Positions 7,431 through 15,253 of a stretch of DNA of 64,000 bases are shown piece by piece. Each line of letters starts with the position of its first letter. Position 1 is the stretch's first letter. Source of the stretch: Hymenobacter sp. BT18 (lineage in GTDB: Bacteria > Bacteroidota > Bacteroidia > Cytophagales > Hymenobacteraceae); contig NZ_CP050954.1 in NCBI RefSeq assembly GCF_012273015.1, positions 3,078,001-3,142,000 on the forward strand, given 5' to 3'. The position numbers and the translations under genes are program-made. The notes below the pieces were generated by a model. That model searched no databases. It had not been told where the DNA came from and saw only the letters and a program-made list of their open reading frames with translations.

Positions 7431-9392
7431 ATGAAAAGAAACCTTTTCCTTCTCCTGATCTTCCTCACAAGCCTGACAACGGCCTCGGCCCGGGGGCTGT
7501 ACTTTGCGCCCTGGGGCAACAACGCCAATGCCGGCACGAAAGCCGCTCCGTGGGCCAATTTCACCACCACCAACGACTGGAAAATTCGCCAGGGCGGCTA
7601 CGATACCCTCTACTTCCTGGGCGGCACCTACGCCGCGCGGTTTGCGGGCTCTATTTCCCGCGCCGATGGGCAGCCCATGCGCCTGTGTGCCTATCCCGGT
7701 CAGGTACCCGTGCTGGATGGCACCACCTTGGGTCTGGGCCTGCAAACAGGCTTGCTCGATCTGTACGGGCCCACCAATATCAGCATCAGTGGGCTGCGGC
7801 TGCAAAACAGTGGCGGGCGGGGCATTGCCCTGCTAGATGCCCGCAACATCACCATCGATAACTGCACGGTGCGGGAAGTGCGCGAGCGGGCCATTGGCGG
7901 CAGCGGCGACGACGTACGCATCCTTAACTGCCAGGTAGACCGTGCCTGCCTGATGAACGAAAACCAGCTTAACCCCGATGGCTCCATTCGTACGGGGGGC
8001 TGGCCCGTGGCGGTGGCGCCCTGGCGCTGGTCTGATGGTCGCCCCTCGGCCCGGTGGACAGTGCGTGGCACTACCATTGCCAACAGCTGGGGCGAGGGCC
8101 TGAGCGTGCAGGATACGGACGGCTCCGTAGTGGAAGGCAACGTGATTCGGAACGTGTTCAGCGTGGGCCTCTATGCAAACAACTGCCAGAACGCCCGCTT
8201 CGTGGGCAACCAGATCATCCTTACCGATACCCTGTACCGCCGCCGCGACACCCACCGCCTGCCCAACGGCATTGCCGTGGCTGTGGAGGGCCGTGTCACT
8301 AACCAGCCCGCTCGCGACCTGGTGTTTGCCAATAACTTAGTTGTAGGCGGCAGCACCAGCTTCAAGTACTGGCACAGCTACGCCCCCGGCGAAGCCCACA
8401 ACAACGACCTGCCCTCCAACACCTACCAGAACCTCACCTTGGCCTACAATGTGTTTGTGCGGGCCGAAAACACGGCCGTGGTCATAGATGCCGTGCCAAC
8501 GGGATTCACCACCCCTGGTGGTAGCCAGTTTCGTAACAATGTGGTGGATGGCCTGGGCACCCAGCCAGGATTGCAGGTGGGCAACGCCGGCGCCTGGGTG
8601 TTCAGCCACAACGACTGGGTTGATGGTATTCCCACTACCGGTACCCACGCAGCCAGCCTAGCCGTGGGCCCACAATTTGTAAACCCCACGGGCAGCACGG
8701 CCGCCGACTTCCGACTAACAACTACGTCGCCATTGGGGCGGGCCGGCACGCCGCTCGGGGTCATCAATACTGATTTCTGGGGGACACTCCGCTCGGGCAC
8801 GGCCCCCAGCATTGGCCTGCATGAAGCCTCGGCTGCGGCCGCCCCGGCTTTTGTGCTGGCTCGCTACAGCGCTACCGCCGCTAAGCGCAGCGTGCAGCTC
8901 AGCTGGGCCACCAGCTCCGAAACGGGCTCCGCCTACTTTGTGGTGCAGCGCAGCTTCGACGGTGGCGCTACGTTTAGTAAACTGGGGCAGGTAACGGCCG
9001 CCGGCACCAGTACCACACTCACCAGCTACGCCTTTACCGACAAAACAACCCGCCAGGATGGCTACTACCGCCTGCAAATGGTGGATGCTGGTGGCAAAAG
9101 CACGTTTTCTCCCGTCTGGACGCTGAACGGCTGCCTTTGCCCACCCGACCCTACCCGGCAATTGGCGCAACCATCGGGCGTGTACCCGGTGCCGGTAACG
9201 GCGGCCGGCTACCTACACCTGGCAGTGTCCGCCACCGAAGCCTACCTCTACAACGCGCAGGGGCGGGTAATACGGCTGCTCGCTACCCCCGCGGGCTGGC
9301 AGTTGCCGACTAGCGTAGCCGAAGGACCCTACTGGCTGCGCGCCCGCACGGCCAGCGGCTGGCAGCGCCATCAAATAGTAGTGGCCCGGTAA
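7431..9392 (+). CDS. Secreted right-handed parallel beta-helix protein with T9SS-like C-terminal domain
   Basis: 653 residues from ATG 7431, chosen because MKRNLFLLLIFLTSLTTASA is a clean signal peptide; an upstream in-frame ATG at 7389 adds a non-signal leader. The mature N-terminus (GLYFAPWGNNANAGTKAAPW) and the repeated strands ISISGLRLQNSG, ITIDNCTVRE, VRILNCQVDRA, VVEGNVIRN and ARFVGNQI are typical of parallel beta-helix (pectate-lyase-like) proteins. Residues from about 490 form an immunoglobulin-like module (VQLSWATSSETGSAYFVVQR), and the end (GVYPVPVTAAGYLHL...YWLRARTASGWQRHQIVVAR) has the form of a type IX secretion sorting domain. It is likely exported and surface-bound, possibly polysaccharide-active; the substrate is unknown. 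Confidence 0.82.
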   Translation: MKRNLFLLLIFLTSLTTASARGLYFAPWGNNANAGTKAAPWANFTTTNDWKIRQGGYDTLYFLGGTYAARFAGSISRADGQPMRLCAYPGQVPVLDGTTLGLGLQTGLLDLYGPTNISISGLRLQNSGGRGIALLDARNITIDNCTVREVRERAIGGSGDDVRILNCQVDRACLMNENQLNPDGSIRTGGWPVAVAPWRWSDGRPSARWTVRGTTIANSWGEGLSVQDTDGSVVEGNVIRNVFSVGLYANNCQNARFVGNQIILTDTLYRRRDTHRLPNGIAVAVEGRVTNQPARDLVFANNLVVGGSTSFKYWHSYAPGEAHNNDLPSNTYQNLTLAYNVFVRAENTAVVIDAVPTGFTTPGGSQFRNNVVDGLGTQPGLQVGNAGAWVFSHNDWVDGIPTTGTHAASLAVGPQFVNPTGSTAADFRLTTTSPLGRAGTPLGVINTDFWGTLRSGTAPSIGLHEASAAAAPAFVLARYSATAAKRSVQLSWATSSETGSAYFVVQRSFDGGATFSKLGQVTAAGTSTTLTSYAFTDKTTRQDGYYRLQMVDAGGKSTFSPVWTLNGCLCPPDPTRQLAQPSGVYPVPVTAAGYLHLAVSATEAYLYNAQGRVIRLLATPAGWQLPTSVAEGPYWLRARTASGWQRHQIVVAR

Positions 9393-9415
9393 TTTGACCT
9401 GACATACTACCACGC

Positions 9416-9452
9416 AAAAAGTCCCCTTCTCAGCCTGAGAAAGGGACTTTTT
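9416..9452. terminator. Bidirectional terminator between convergent genes
   Basis: AAAAAGTCCC (9416-9425) pairs with GGGACTTTTT (9443-9452), with further pairing of CTTCTCAG and CTGAGAA inside. A and T runs on the two sides make it work for both the plus-strand beta-helix gene and the minus-strand yifB. Confidence 0.8.
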
Positions 9453-9468
9453 GGTACAGCTAAGTGGC

Positions 9469-11007
9469 TTAGCCAGCCCAGCCTTCCCGGTCAAGGCTGC
9501 GGTACTGAATAGCTTCTGCCAAGTGCTGAATCCCGATTTCGGGAGTGCCCGCCAGGTCGGCGATGGTGCGGGCCACTTTCAGGATCCGGTCGTAGGCCCG
9601 GGCCGATAGGCCGAGGCGCTCCATGGCCGTTTTCAGCAGCGTGAGCCCCGCTTGGTCGATGCGGCATACGTCCTTTACCATCTGTGAAGGCATCATGGCG
9701 TTGGAGTGGATATCCGGAAACGCCTGAAACCGCTCAGCTTGCCGCTGCCGGGCTTCCGTCACGCGCTGCTGAATGGTGCGACTATCTTCGGAGCGGCGCG
9801 TTTCCGTCATCTGGTCAAACGTCACGGGCGTCACTTCCACGTGCAGGTCAATGCGGTCCAGCAGCGGGCCGCTCACCTTGTTGAGGTAGCGCTGCACCAC
9901 GCCCGGGCCGCACACGCACTCCTTCTCTGGGTGGTTGTAGTAGCCGCAGGGGCATGGGTTCATGCTGGCAATGAGCATGAAGTTAGCCGGGAAATCAATG
10001 CTGACCTTGGCCCGGGAAATGGTTACGCGGCGCTCTTCCAGGGGCTGGCGCATTACCTCCAGCACCGTACGCTTGAACTCGGGCAGCTCATCCAGAAACA
10101 GCACCCCGTTGTGCGCCAGGGAGATTTCGCCGGGCTGGGGGTTGCCGCCCCCGCCTACCAGGGCCACGTCGGAAATGGTGTGGTGGGGGCTGCGGAAAGG
10201 GCGCGTGTTCAGCAGGGAAGCGTTGGCGCCCAGCTTGCCGGCTACGGAATGTATCTTGGTAGTTTCCAGAGCCTCCTGCATGTTCAGCGGGGGCAGGATG
10301 CTGGGCAGGCGCTTGGCCAGCATGGTCTTGCCCGCGCCGGGTGGCCCAATCATAATCACGTTGTGTCCGCCCGCCGCCGCTATTTCCAGGGCCCGCTTGA
10401 TGTTTTCCTGGCCCTGCACATCGGCAAAGTCGGCGGCGTACTGATTGGCCGTGTGCTGAAACACGTCCCGCGTATCAACCACCACCGGCTCAATAGCCTG
10501 GCGGCCTTCCAGGAAATCAACGGCTTCCTGCATGGAGCTTACCGGAATAATATCCAGGTTGTTGACGATGGCCGCCTCCTGGGCATTTTCCCGCGGCAGA
10601 ATAAAGCCCTTAAAGCCTTCCTTGCGCGCCTGAATGGCAATGGGCAGCACGCCTTTAATGGGCCGTAGCTCCCCATCCAGGGCCAGCTCCCCCATGATGA
10701 TGTACTCCGAAAGCCGCTCGGTGGTAAGCTGCTGGGAAGCATGCAGAATACCCAGTGCAATGGGCAGATCATACGAAGACCCTTCCTTGCGAATGTCGGC
10801 GGGGGCCATGTTTACGACCACCTTCGTGCGGGGCATGCGGTAGCCCCGAAACTTGAGGGCGGCCTCTACCCGCTGCTGACTTTCTTTAATAGCATTATCG
10901 GGCAGGCCCACCACGAAAAAGCTGGTGCCCTGCGAAACGACTACTTCAATGGTAATGGTATAGGCGTTAACTCCTTGCACGGCCGAGCCGAAGGTTTTGG
11001 TAAGCAT
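9469..11007 (-). CDS. YifB/ComM-family Mg-chelatase-like AAA+ ATPase
   Basis: 512 residues, full length for the family. The N-terminal part (about 20-165) is the Lon-like domain with PADIRKEGSSYDLPIALGIL. The AAA+ domain follows, with Walker A GPPGAGKT (221-228), Walker B VLFLDEL (302-308), the segment FRSPHHTISDVALVGGG and a Cys-containing insert (NPCPCGYYNHPEKECVCGPG, about 350-369). The C-terminal Mg_chelatase_C domain ends in AIQYRSLDREGW. ComM, a family member, is a hexameric helicase that promotes branch migration during natural transformation; whether this organism uses it so is an inference. It is convergent with the beta-helix gene. Confidence 0.93.
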   Translation of the reverse strand: MLTKTFGSAVQGVNAYTITIEVVVSQGTSFFVVGLPDNAIKESQQRVEAALKFRGYRMPRTKVVVNMAPADIRKEGSSYDLPIALGILHASQQLTTERLSEYIIMGELALDGELRPIKGVLPIAIQARKEGFKGFILPRENAQEAAIVNNLDIIPVSSMQEAVDFLEGRQAIEPVVVDTRDVFQHTANQYAADFADVQGQENIKRALEIAAAGGHNVIMIGPPGAGKTMLAKRLPSILPPLNMQEALETTKIHSVAGKLGANASLLNTRPFRSPHHTISDVALVGGGGNPQPGEISLAHNGVLFLDELPEFKRTVLEVMRQPLEERRVTISRAKVSIDFPANFMLIASMNPCPCGYYNHPEKECVCGPGVVQRYLNKVSGPLLDRIDLHVEVTPVTFDQMTETRRSEDSRTIQQRVTEARQRQAERFQAFPDIHSNAMMPSQMVKDVCRIDQAGLTLLKTAMERLGLSARAYDRILKVARTIADLAGTPEIGIQHLAEAIQYRSLDREGWAG

Positions 11008-11076
11008 AGGAAAGAGTATAAATGAGGCGCAGGGAAGATACGTAACGGCCTAAATAAAATGGTAACCCAGAGCAGT

Positions 11077-11145
11077 GCGAAGGCCCTGCACCCGAAAGAT
11101 ATTGGACGCGCTAACGGCGTTTTCTTTCGGGTGCAGGGCCTTCGC
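11077..11145. repeat. Long inverted repeat, 23-bp arms
   Basis: The arms 11077-11099 and 11123-11145 are perfect reverse complements of 23 bp (core GGCCCTGCACCCGAAAGA) around a 23-base loop. It lies between the stop of gmhA and the start of yifB on the minus strand. There is no T run on either side, so it is not a classic terminator, although an RNA hairpin here could stabilise the gmhA transcript end. Confidence 0.7.
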
Positions 11146-11169
11146 GCTACGTGGTATACCAGGGAGAAG

Positions 11170-11757
11170 CTACGCCTCTACCAGTTGCTCAATGAGCATA
11201 ATCAGGATGTGGATAGCCTTGATATGGATTTCCTGGATCCGGTCGGCGTAGCCCGCGTGTGGGGCGCGAATTTCCACGTCGCTGATACCGGCCAGCTGGC
11301 CGCCGTCCTTGCCCGTGAGGCTCACTACGCGCATACCGGCTTCGCGGGCGGCCTGGGCGGCCAGCAAAACATTGGGGGAGTTGCCGCTGGTGCTGATGGC
11401 CAGCAGTACGTCGCCGGGGCGGCCCAGGGCTTCTACAAAGCGGCTGAACACGTGGTCGTAGCCAAAGTCGTTGGCCACGCAGCTCATGTGGGAAGCCTCG
11501 GTGAGGGCAATGGCGGCCAGGGCGCGGCGGTTCTGGCGGTAGCGGCCGGTGAGCTCTTCGGCAAAGTGCTGGGCGTCGCAGAGGGAGCCGCCATTGCCGC
11601 AGGTCAGAATTTTGCCGCCCGCGGAGAGGGCCGCCGCCATCAGGCGGGCAGCCTGCTCAATGGCCGCCAGGCTGGCGGGATCTTGCACAAAACGGTCGAG
11701 GACGGCTTGCGCCTCCGTCAGCTCGGCGCGGATAAGGGTAGTTAGCGAGGTAGTCAC
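11170..11757 (-). CDS. gmhA: SIS-domain phosphoheptose isomerase (GmhA-like)
   Basis: 195 residues, the normal length for GmhA. It converts sedoheptulose 7-phosphate to glycero-manno-heptose 7-phosphate, the first step to ADP-heptose for surface glycans. Family motifs are [23 protein letters not shown] (about 55-77), the metal/substrate region [18 protein letters not shown] and the SIS segment [11 protein letters not shown]. The start is GTG at 11757, placed only four bases after a TAACTTTG -7 box (11762-11769), so the mRNA is probably leaderless. Other heptose genes are not in the window; other SIS isomerases are less likely given the CGNGGS motif. Confidence 0.88.
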   Translation of the reverse strand: MTTSLTTLIRAELTEAQAVLDRFVQDPASLAAIEQAARLMAAALSAGGKILTCGNGGSLCDAQHFAEELTGRYRQNRRALAAIALTEASHMSCVANDFGYDHVFSRFVEALGRPGDVLLAISTSGNSPNVLLAAQAAREAGMRVVSLTGKDGGQLAGISDVEIRAPHAGYADRIQEIHIKAIHILIMLIEQLVEA

Positions 11758-11761
11758 GCCG

Positions 11762-11769
11762 CAAAGTTA
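11762..11769 (-). promoter_or_regulatory. -7 box (TAACTTTG) of gmhA
   Basis: TAACTTTG on the minus strand matches TAnnTTTG and ends four bases before the GTG start codon of gmhA, implying a leaderless or nearly leaderless transcript. Confidence 0.6.
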
Positions 11770-12234
11770 CCGCAACGGCGGTTGTGGTGAGCCAGGCTTG
11801 TTGGGCGGAATAATGGAGTTAGGCTGGTCGATGGGAGCATTCGACAAACTGGGGTCCGACTGCGGGAAAACGGGCCGGCTGGGCTCAGGGGTCGGGTCGG
11901 GGTAGGTAGTCGTGCCGGGCACGGTGCCGGGGCGCTGCTGAAACTCCCGCTCCCGCAGCTCCATTTGCTGGTCGTAGAGGCGGGCCTTCAGCTCGTTGAT
12001 CTTGCCCTCGTGCAGGCTGATGTTGCGGCGCAGCAGGGTGCTGTCCAGGTTTTCGGTAATAAGCTGCAGGGCCAGCAATACCACGGCCGTAACCAGCAGC
12101 CCGAAGTACAGAGATTCGTAGGAGCCGGCCATGCTGGCGAAGCTGCTGCGCACCGAGGGTACGAGCAAGACCAGCAGCGCCAGCAGCACAAATACCATTA
12201 CCAGAATGGTCACCAAACGTTTCAGAGCAAGCAT
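11767..12234 (-). CDS. Small membrane protein with coiled coil and Pro-rich tail, unknown function
   Basis: 155 residues. Two hydrophobic segments (MLALKRLVTILVMVFVLLAL at 1-25 and YFGLLVTAVVLLALQLI at about 45-61) are followed by a charged, heptad-like region (ISLHEGKINELKARLYDQQMELREREF) and a Pro/Ser-rich tail (PTPEPSRPVFPQSDPSL) that is probably disordered. The arrangement resembles LapA-like small membrane proteins, but no diagnostic motif is present. It lies upstream of gmhA on the same strand, and its stop overlaps the gmhA promoter element. Confidence 0.65.
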   Translation of the reverse strand: MLALKRLVTILVMVFVLLALLVLLVPSVRSSFASMAGSYESLYFGLLVTAVVLLALQLITENLDSTLLRRNISLHEGKINELKARLYDQQMELREREFQQRPGTVPGTTTYPDPTPEPSRPVFPQSDPSLSNAPIDQPNSIIPPNKPGSPQPPLR

Positions 12235-12395
12235 GGGAGAGGTCAGGCTGAGATGAAAAAATTAGCCGTAGTACGTGCCAGGCTACGGTAGAGGCTAAAT
12301 ATAGAGAAGATTAGATGAGCAGGAGGCTATACGGCAAATTGCCACCGACGATTGTACTATGCCGCAACCAACCAGGCGCGCTGCCTTCCGTCGCC

Positions 12396-14240
12396 TTACT
12401 GTAGAGGGTTGGGGCTGGTTTGCAGCAAACTCAGACGTTTGTACAGGCCGTTTTCGTTGCGCAGCAGCTCCTCGTGCGTGCCCCGCTCCACAATGCGGCC
12501 GTGCTGCAGCACCACAATCTCGTCGGCGTGCTGCACGGTGCTCAGGCGGTGAGCAATAACCAACGAGGTCCGGCTTTGCATCAAGCGCATCAGGGCTTCC
12601 TGCACCAGCTTTTCGCTTTCCGTGTCGAGGGCCGAGGTGGCTTCGTCGAGAATAAGAATGGGCGGGTTGCGCAGCACAGCCCGGGCAATGCTCAGGCGCT
12701 GGCGCTGCCCGCCGGAAAGGCGGGCCCCCCGGTCGCCAATCAGGGTTTGGTAGCCCTCGGGCGTGGCCGTGATGAAGTCGTGGGCATTGGCAATCTGGGC
12801 CGCCCGCACCACTTCTTCCTCCGTGGCATCGGTCTGGTTAAAGCGGATGTTGTTGAATATCGTGTCGTTGAACAGAATGCTTTCCTGGGTTACAATGCCC
12901 ATCTGGTCGCGCACGGAGTGGATAGTGGCCCCACGCAGGTCGTGGCCATCGATGAGAATCTGGCCGGCGGTAGGGTCGTAGAAGCGCGGCACCAGGTCGG
13001 CCAAGGTGCTTTTGCCGCCCCCGCTGGGGCCCACCAGCGCCACCGTTTTGCCTTTTTCGATGGTCAGGTTGATATCGTGCAGCACCACGTTGTCGCCGTA
13101 GCTGAACTGCAGGTTGCGCAGCTCAATCTGGTGCTGAAAGGGTGGCAATACCTGCGCGTCGGGCGTGTCGCGCACGGTGGGCTCTACGTCGATAATGCTC
13201 AGCACCCGCTCGCCGGCTACCAGTCCGCGCTGGATATTGCCGAAGGATGCCGACAGGGACTTGGCAGGCGTGAGCACCTGCGAGAACATGATGATATAGG
13301 CAATGAAGGAGGCCGCCTGCAGGTCGGAGTTTCCCCCCAGGATAAGGGTGCCCCCGAAGTACAGCAGCCCGGCCACTACCAGTACCCCGGCAAACTCAGA
13401 AAAAGGGGAGGCCAGGTCCCGGATGTTATCAATACGCCGGGAGGCCTGGGCATACTGGTCGTTTTGCTGCTCAAACTTCCCCTTGATGTATTCCTGGGCA
13501 TTGAAGGCCTTAATTACCCGCATGCCGCCCAGCGTCTCATCAATCACGGAGAGCATGGAGCCCAGGGTGCTTTGGCTGGTTTTGGCCTGGTTGCGCAGGC
13601 GTTTGGCCAGGCCCGCAATTATGCCGCCCGACAGCGGCAGCAAAATCAGCGTAAACAGCGTGAGCTTCACCGACATGTAGAACAGTACCACGAAGTAGCC
13701 TACAATGGTCAGCGGGTCGCGCACCACGGCCTGCAATGTATTCACCACCGAAATTTCCACTTCCTGCACGTCGTTGGTGAAGCGTGACATCAGGTCGCCC
13801 TTGCGCTCGGTGGCAAAGAAGCCCAGCTGGAGCTGAATGACGCGGTTGTAAAGCGTCCGGCGCATGTTGCGGATAACCCGGGCGCGCACCCGGGCGGCTA
13901 TACGCAAACTCAGGTAGCGGAACACATTGCTGAAAAACACCGAGGTAATCAGCACCAGGCACACAAACAGCAAAGCGCCGAGCTTGCCGTGCTGGGCAAT
14001 GATCTGGGCAAAGAAGTAGTTGAAGGTGCCCGTAACGTAGTCGAGGGTGGGGGCAAAAGCGGGGAGGTGCTCCGGTACCGCCAGCTTGCTGGTGGTTTCA
14101 AACAGCACATTCAGCATGGGAATCACCAGGGCCAGGTTGCCGATGCCGAAGAAGATGCCCAGAATGGTATACAGCAGGTACAGCGGCAGAAAATCGGCCC
14201 AGGGGCGGGCAAACTGCAGAATGCGGAGGTAAGTCTTCAT
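12396..14240 (-). CDS. ABC transporter, fused membrane and ATPase domains (MsbA-type exporter)
   Basis: 614 residues from ATG 14240; a longer frame to 14288 adds 16 Cys-rich residues without support. The membrane domain (about 1-330, six helices) is followed by an ATPase domain with Walker A GPSGGGKST (about 403), the signature LSGGQRQR (about 507), Walker B ILILDEATSALD and the switch His in VIAHRLST. The size and order match homodimeric exporters of the MsbA/lipid A and multidrug group; the substrate cannot be read from sequence. A TACCTTTG box (14251-14258, minus strand) ends 10 bases before the ATG. Confidence 0.9.
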   Translation of the reverse strand: MKTYLRILQFARPWADFLPLYLLYTILGIFFGIGNLALVIPMLNVLFETTSKLAVPEHLPAFAPTLDYVTGTFNYFFAQIIAQHGKLGALLFVCLVLITSVFFSNVFRYLSLRIAARVRARVIRNMRRTLYNRVIQLQLGFFATERKGDLMSRFTNDVQEVEISVVNTLQAVVRDPLTIVGYFVVLFYMSVKLTLFTLILLPLSGGIIAGLAKRLRNQAKTSQSTLGSMLSVIDETLGGMRVIKAFNAQEYIKGKFEQQNDQYAQASRRIDNIRDLASPFSEFAGVLVVAGLLYFGGTLILGGNSDLQAASFIAYIIMFSQVLTPAKSLSASFGNIQRGLVAGERVLSIIDVEPTVRDTPDAQVLPPFQHQIELRNLQFSYGDNVVLHDINLTIEKGKTVALVGPSGGGKSTLADLVPRFYDPTAGQILIDGHDLRGATIHSVRDQMGIVTQESILFNDTIFNNIRFNQTDATEEEVVRAAQIANAHDFITATPEGYQTLIGDRGARLSGGQRQRLSIARAVLRNPPILILDEATSALDTESEKLVQEALMRLMQSRTSLVIAHRLSTVQHADEIVVLQHGRIVERGTHEELLRNENGLYKRLSLLQTSPNPLQ

Positions 14241-14250
14241 AAGGAAGCAG

Positions 14251-14258
14251 CAAAGGTA
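14251..14258 (-). promoter_or_regulatory. -7 box (TACCTTTG) of the ABC exporter gene
   Basis: TACCTTTG on the minus strand lies 10 bases upstream of the ATG at 14240. A TTG lies about 23 bases further upstream, slightly longer than the usual 19-21. Confidence 0.55.
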
Positions 14259-14359
14259 CCGGCATTTGCCGGGAAGGCAGGCAACCAATTCGACTCCGAA
14301 GCCGAGAAGGTAACAGAAGCCCGTTACCCGGGTACACGCCTTTCTCCTCCCTATACTGT

Positions 14360-14806
14360 ATGGAACGCAAAGAATTTATTCAGCTTTTCGGCCTGGGCGC
14401 CGTGGCGCTGCTGAGTGGGGGCTGCCTGGGCGGCTGCTCCAGCGACAAAGAAGAGGTGAAGCCCGGGCCAGGTACCACTCCGGGCCCCACCAAAATCGAC
14501 TTCACCCTGGACCTCAGCGCGGCCGCCAACGCGGCCTTGCAGGATCCCGCCATCGGGTACGTGTACGGGGCCGATGGGCAGGTGATTGTGGCCAAAACCA
14601 CCGCCGACACCTACCTGGCGGTGCAGGCACCCTGCACCCATCAGGGTACGCCCGTAGCATTTTTCCCGGCCCAGAATTTATTTATCTGCCCCAACCACGG
14701 CTCGGCCTTCAAGCCCGACGGCACCGTTTCGAACGGACCAGCGGCCCGGGCCCTGACCAAGTATACCGTGACCCAAACGGGCAACACCCTGCGTGTGACC
14801 AGCTAG
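14360..14806 (+). CDS. Rieske [2Fe-2S] domain lipoprotein
   Basis: 148 residues. The N-terminus MERKEFIQLFGLGAVALLSGGCLGGC has a twin-helix/lipobox-like form with Cys at the expected cleavage point, so it is probably a membrane-anchored lipoprotein. The Rieske cluster motifs are CTHQG (in APCTHQGTPV) and CPNHGS (in LFICPNHGSAF), giving two Cys and two His ligands. The rest is the usual small beta fold ending in GNTLRVTS. Such proteins act in electron transfer. No quinol oxidase or dioxygenase partner is adjacent, so the partner is unknown. Confidence 0.88.
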   Translation: MERKEFIQLFGLGAVALLSGGCLGGCSSDKEEVKPGPGTTPGPTKIDFTLDLSAAANAALQDPAIGYVYGADGQVIVAKTTADTYLAVQAPCTHQGTPVAFFPAQNLFICPNHGSAFKPDGTVSNGPAARALTKYTVTQTGNTLRVTS

Positions 14807-14818
14807 GCCCCCGTGAGC

Positions 14819-14856
14819 TAAAGAGGCCCCGACTGCTATAGCCGGGGCCTCTTTTT
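14819..14856. terminator. Bidirectional terminator
   Basis: AAAGAGGCCCCG (from 14820) pairs with CGGGGCCTCTTTTT (14843-14856). A and T runs flank the stem on both sides, and it separates the Rieske gene from the convergent gene at 14882. Confidence 0.8.
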
Positions 14857-14881
14857 GGTAGTAAGTCAGCCTTGACGCGGG

Positions 14882-15241
14882 CTATTCCGGCTTGAAAATG
14901 CTGACGATTTCGATGCGGCCCTGGATATGCTGGTTGAACTCGACCAACTCCTCCGCAGGCACCCACAACTCGTCGTGTTGCCGGTCGCCCACGTTTTGGA
15001 CGGGGAACAGGGCCGCGTAATCAGCATCAAGAGCAAAGCGCAGCACGTAGCCTACGCCGTAGTACGGCACGTTCCAGTCGCGGGCAATCTGCGCGGCGTA
15101 CGCTTCATTCAGCACCGGGTAGAAGATGGGCTGCTCGGGCAAGCGCGGCGGAAACTCCAGCCAGCCGGAGGCCGCAATCAGGTCCAGCTCCTGCTGGTTG
15201 ACGGGGCGGTACAGCAAAATGGTGGCTGGGTCGTGGCGCAC
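14882..15241 (-). CDS. ADP-ribosylation/crystallin J1-like small protein
   Basis: 119 residues from GTG 15241. The sequence TILLYRPVNQQELDLIAASGWLEFPPRLPEQPIFYPVLNEAYA and the segment IARDWN are typical of the small proteins annotated 'ADP-ribosylation/crystallin J1' in Bacteroidota. These are not the ADP-ribosyl-glycohydrolase itself and have no established activity. The gene starts 12 bases after the stop of the Wzi-like gene (15254) on the same strand, so the two probably share a transcript. Confidence 0.7.
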   Translation of the reverse strand: MRHDPATILLYRPVNQQELDLIAASGWLEFPPRLPEQPIFYPVLNEAYAAQIARDWNVPYYGVGYVLRFALDADYAALFPVQNVGDRQHDELWVPAEELVEFNQHIQGRIEIVSIFKPE

Positions 15242-15253
15242 GGGAGCAGTGGC

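Noticed and set aside
12420..13787. Plus-strand frame of 455 residues
   Set aside because: It is antisense to the ABC exporter gene, which has all expected motifs. The plus-strand translation has no family character.
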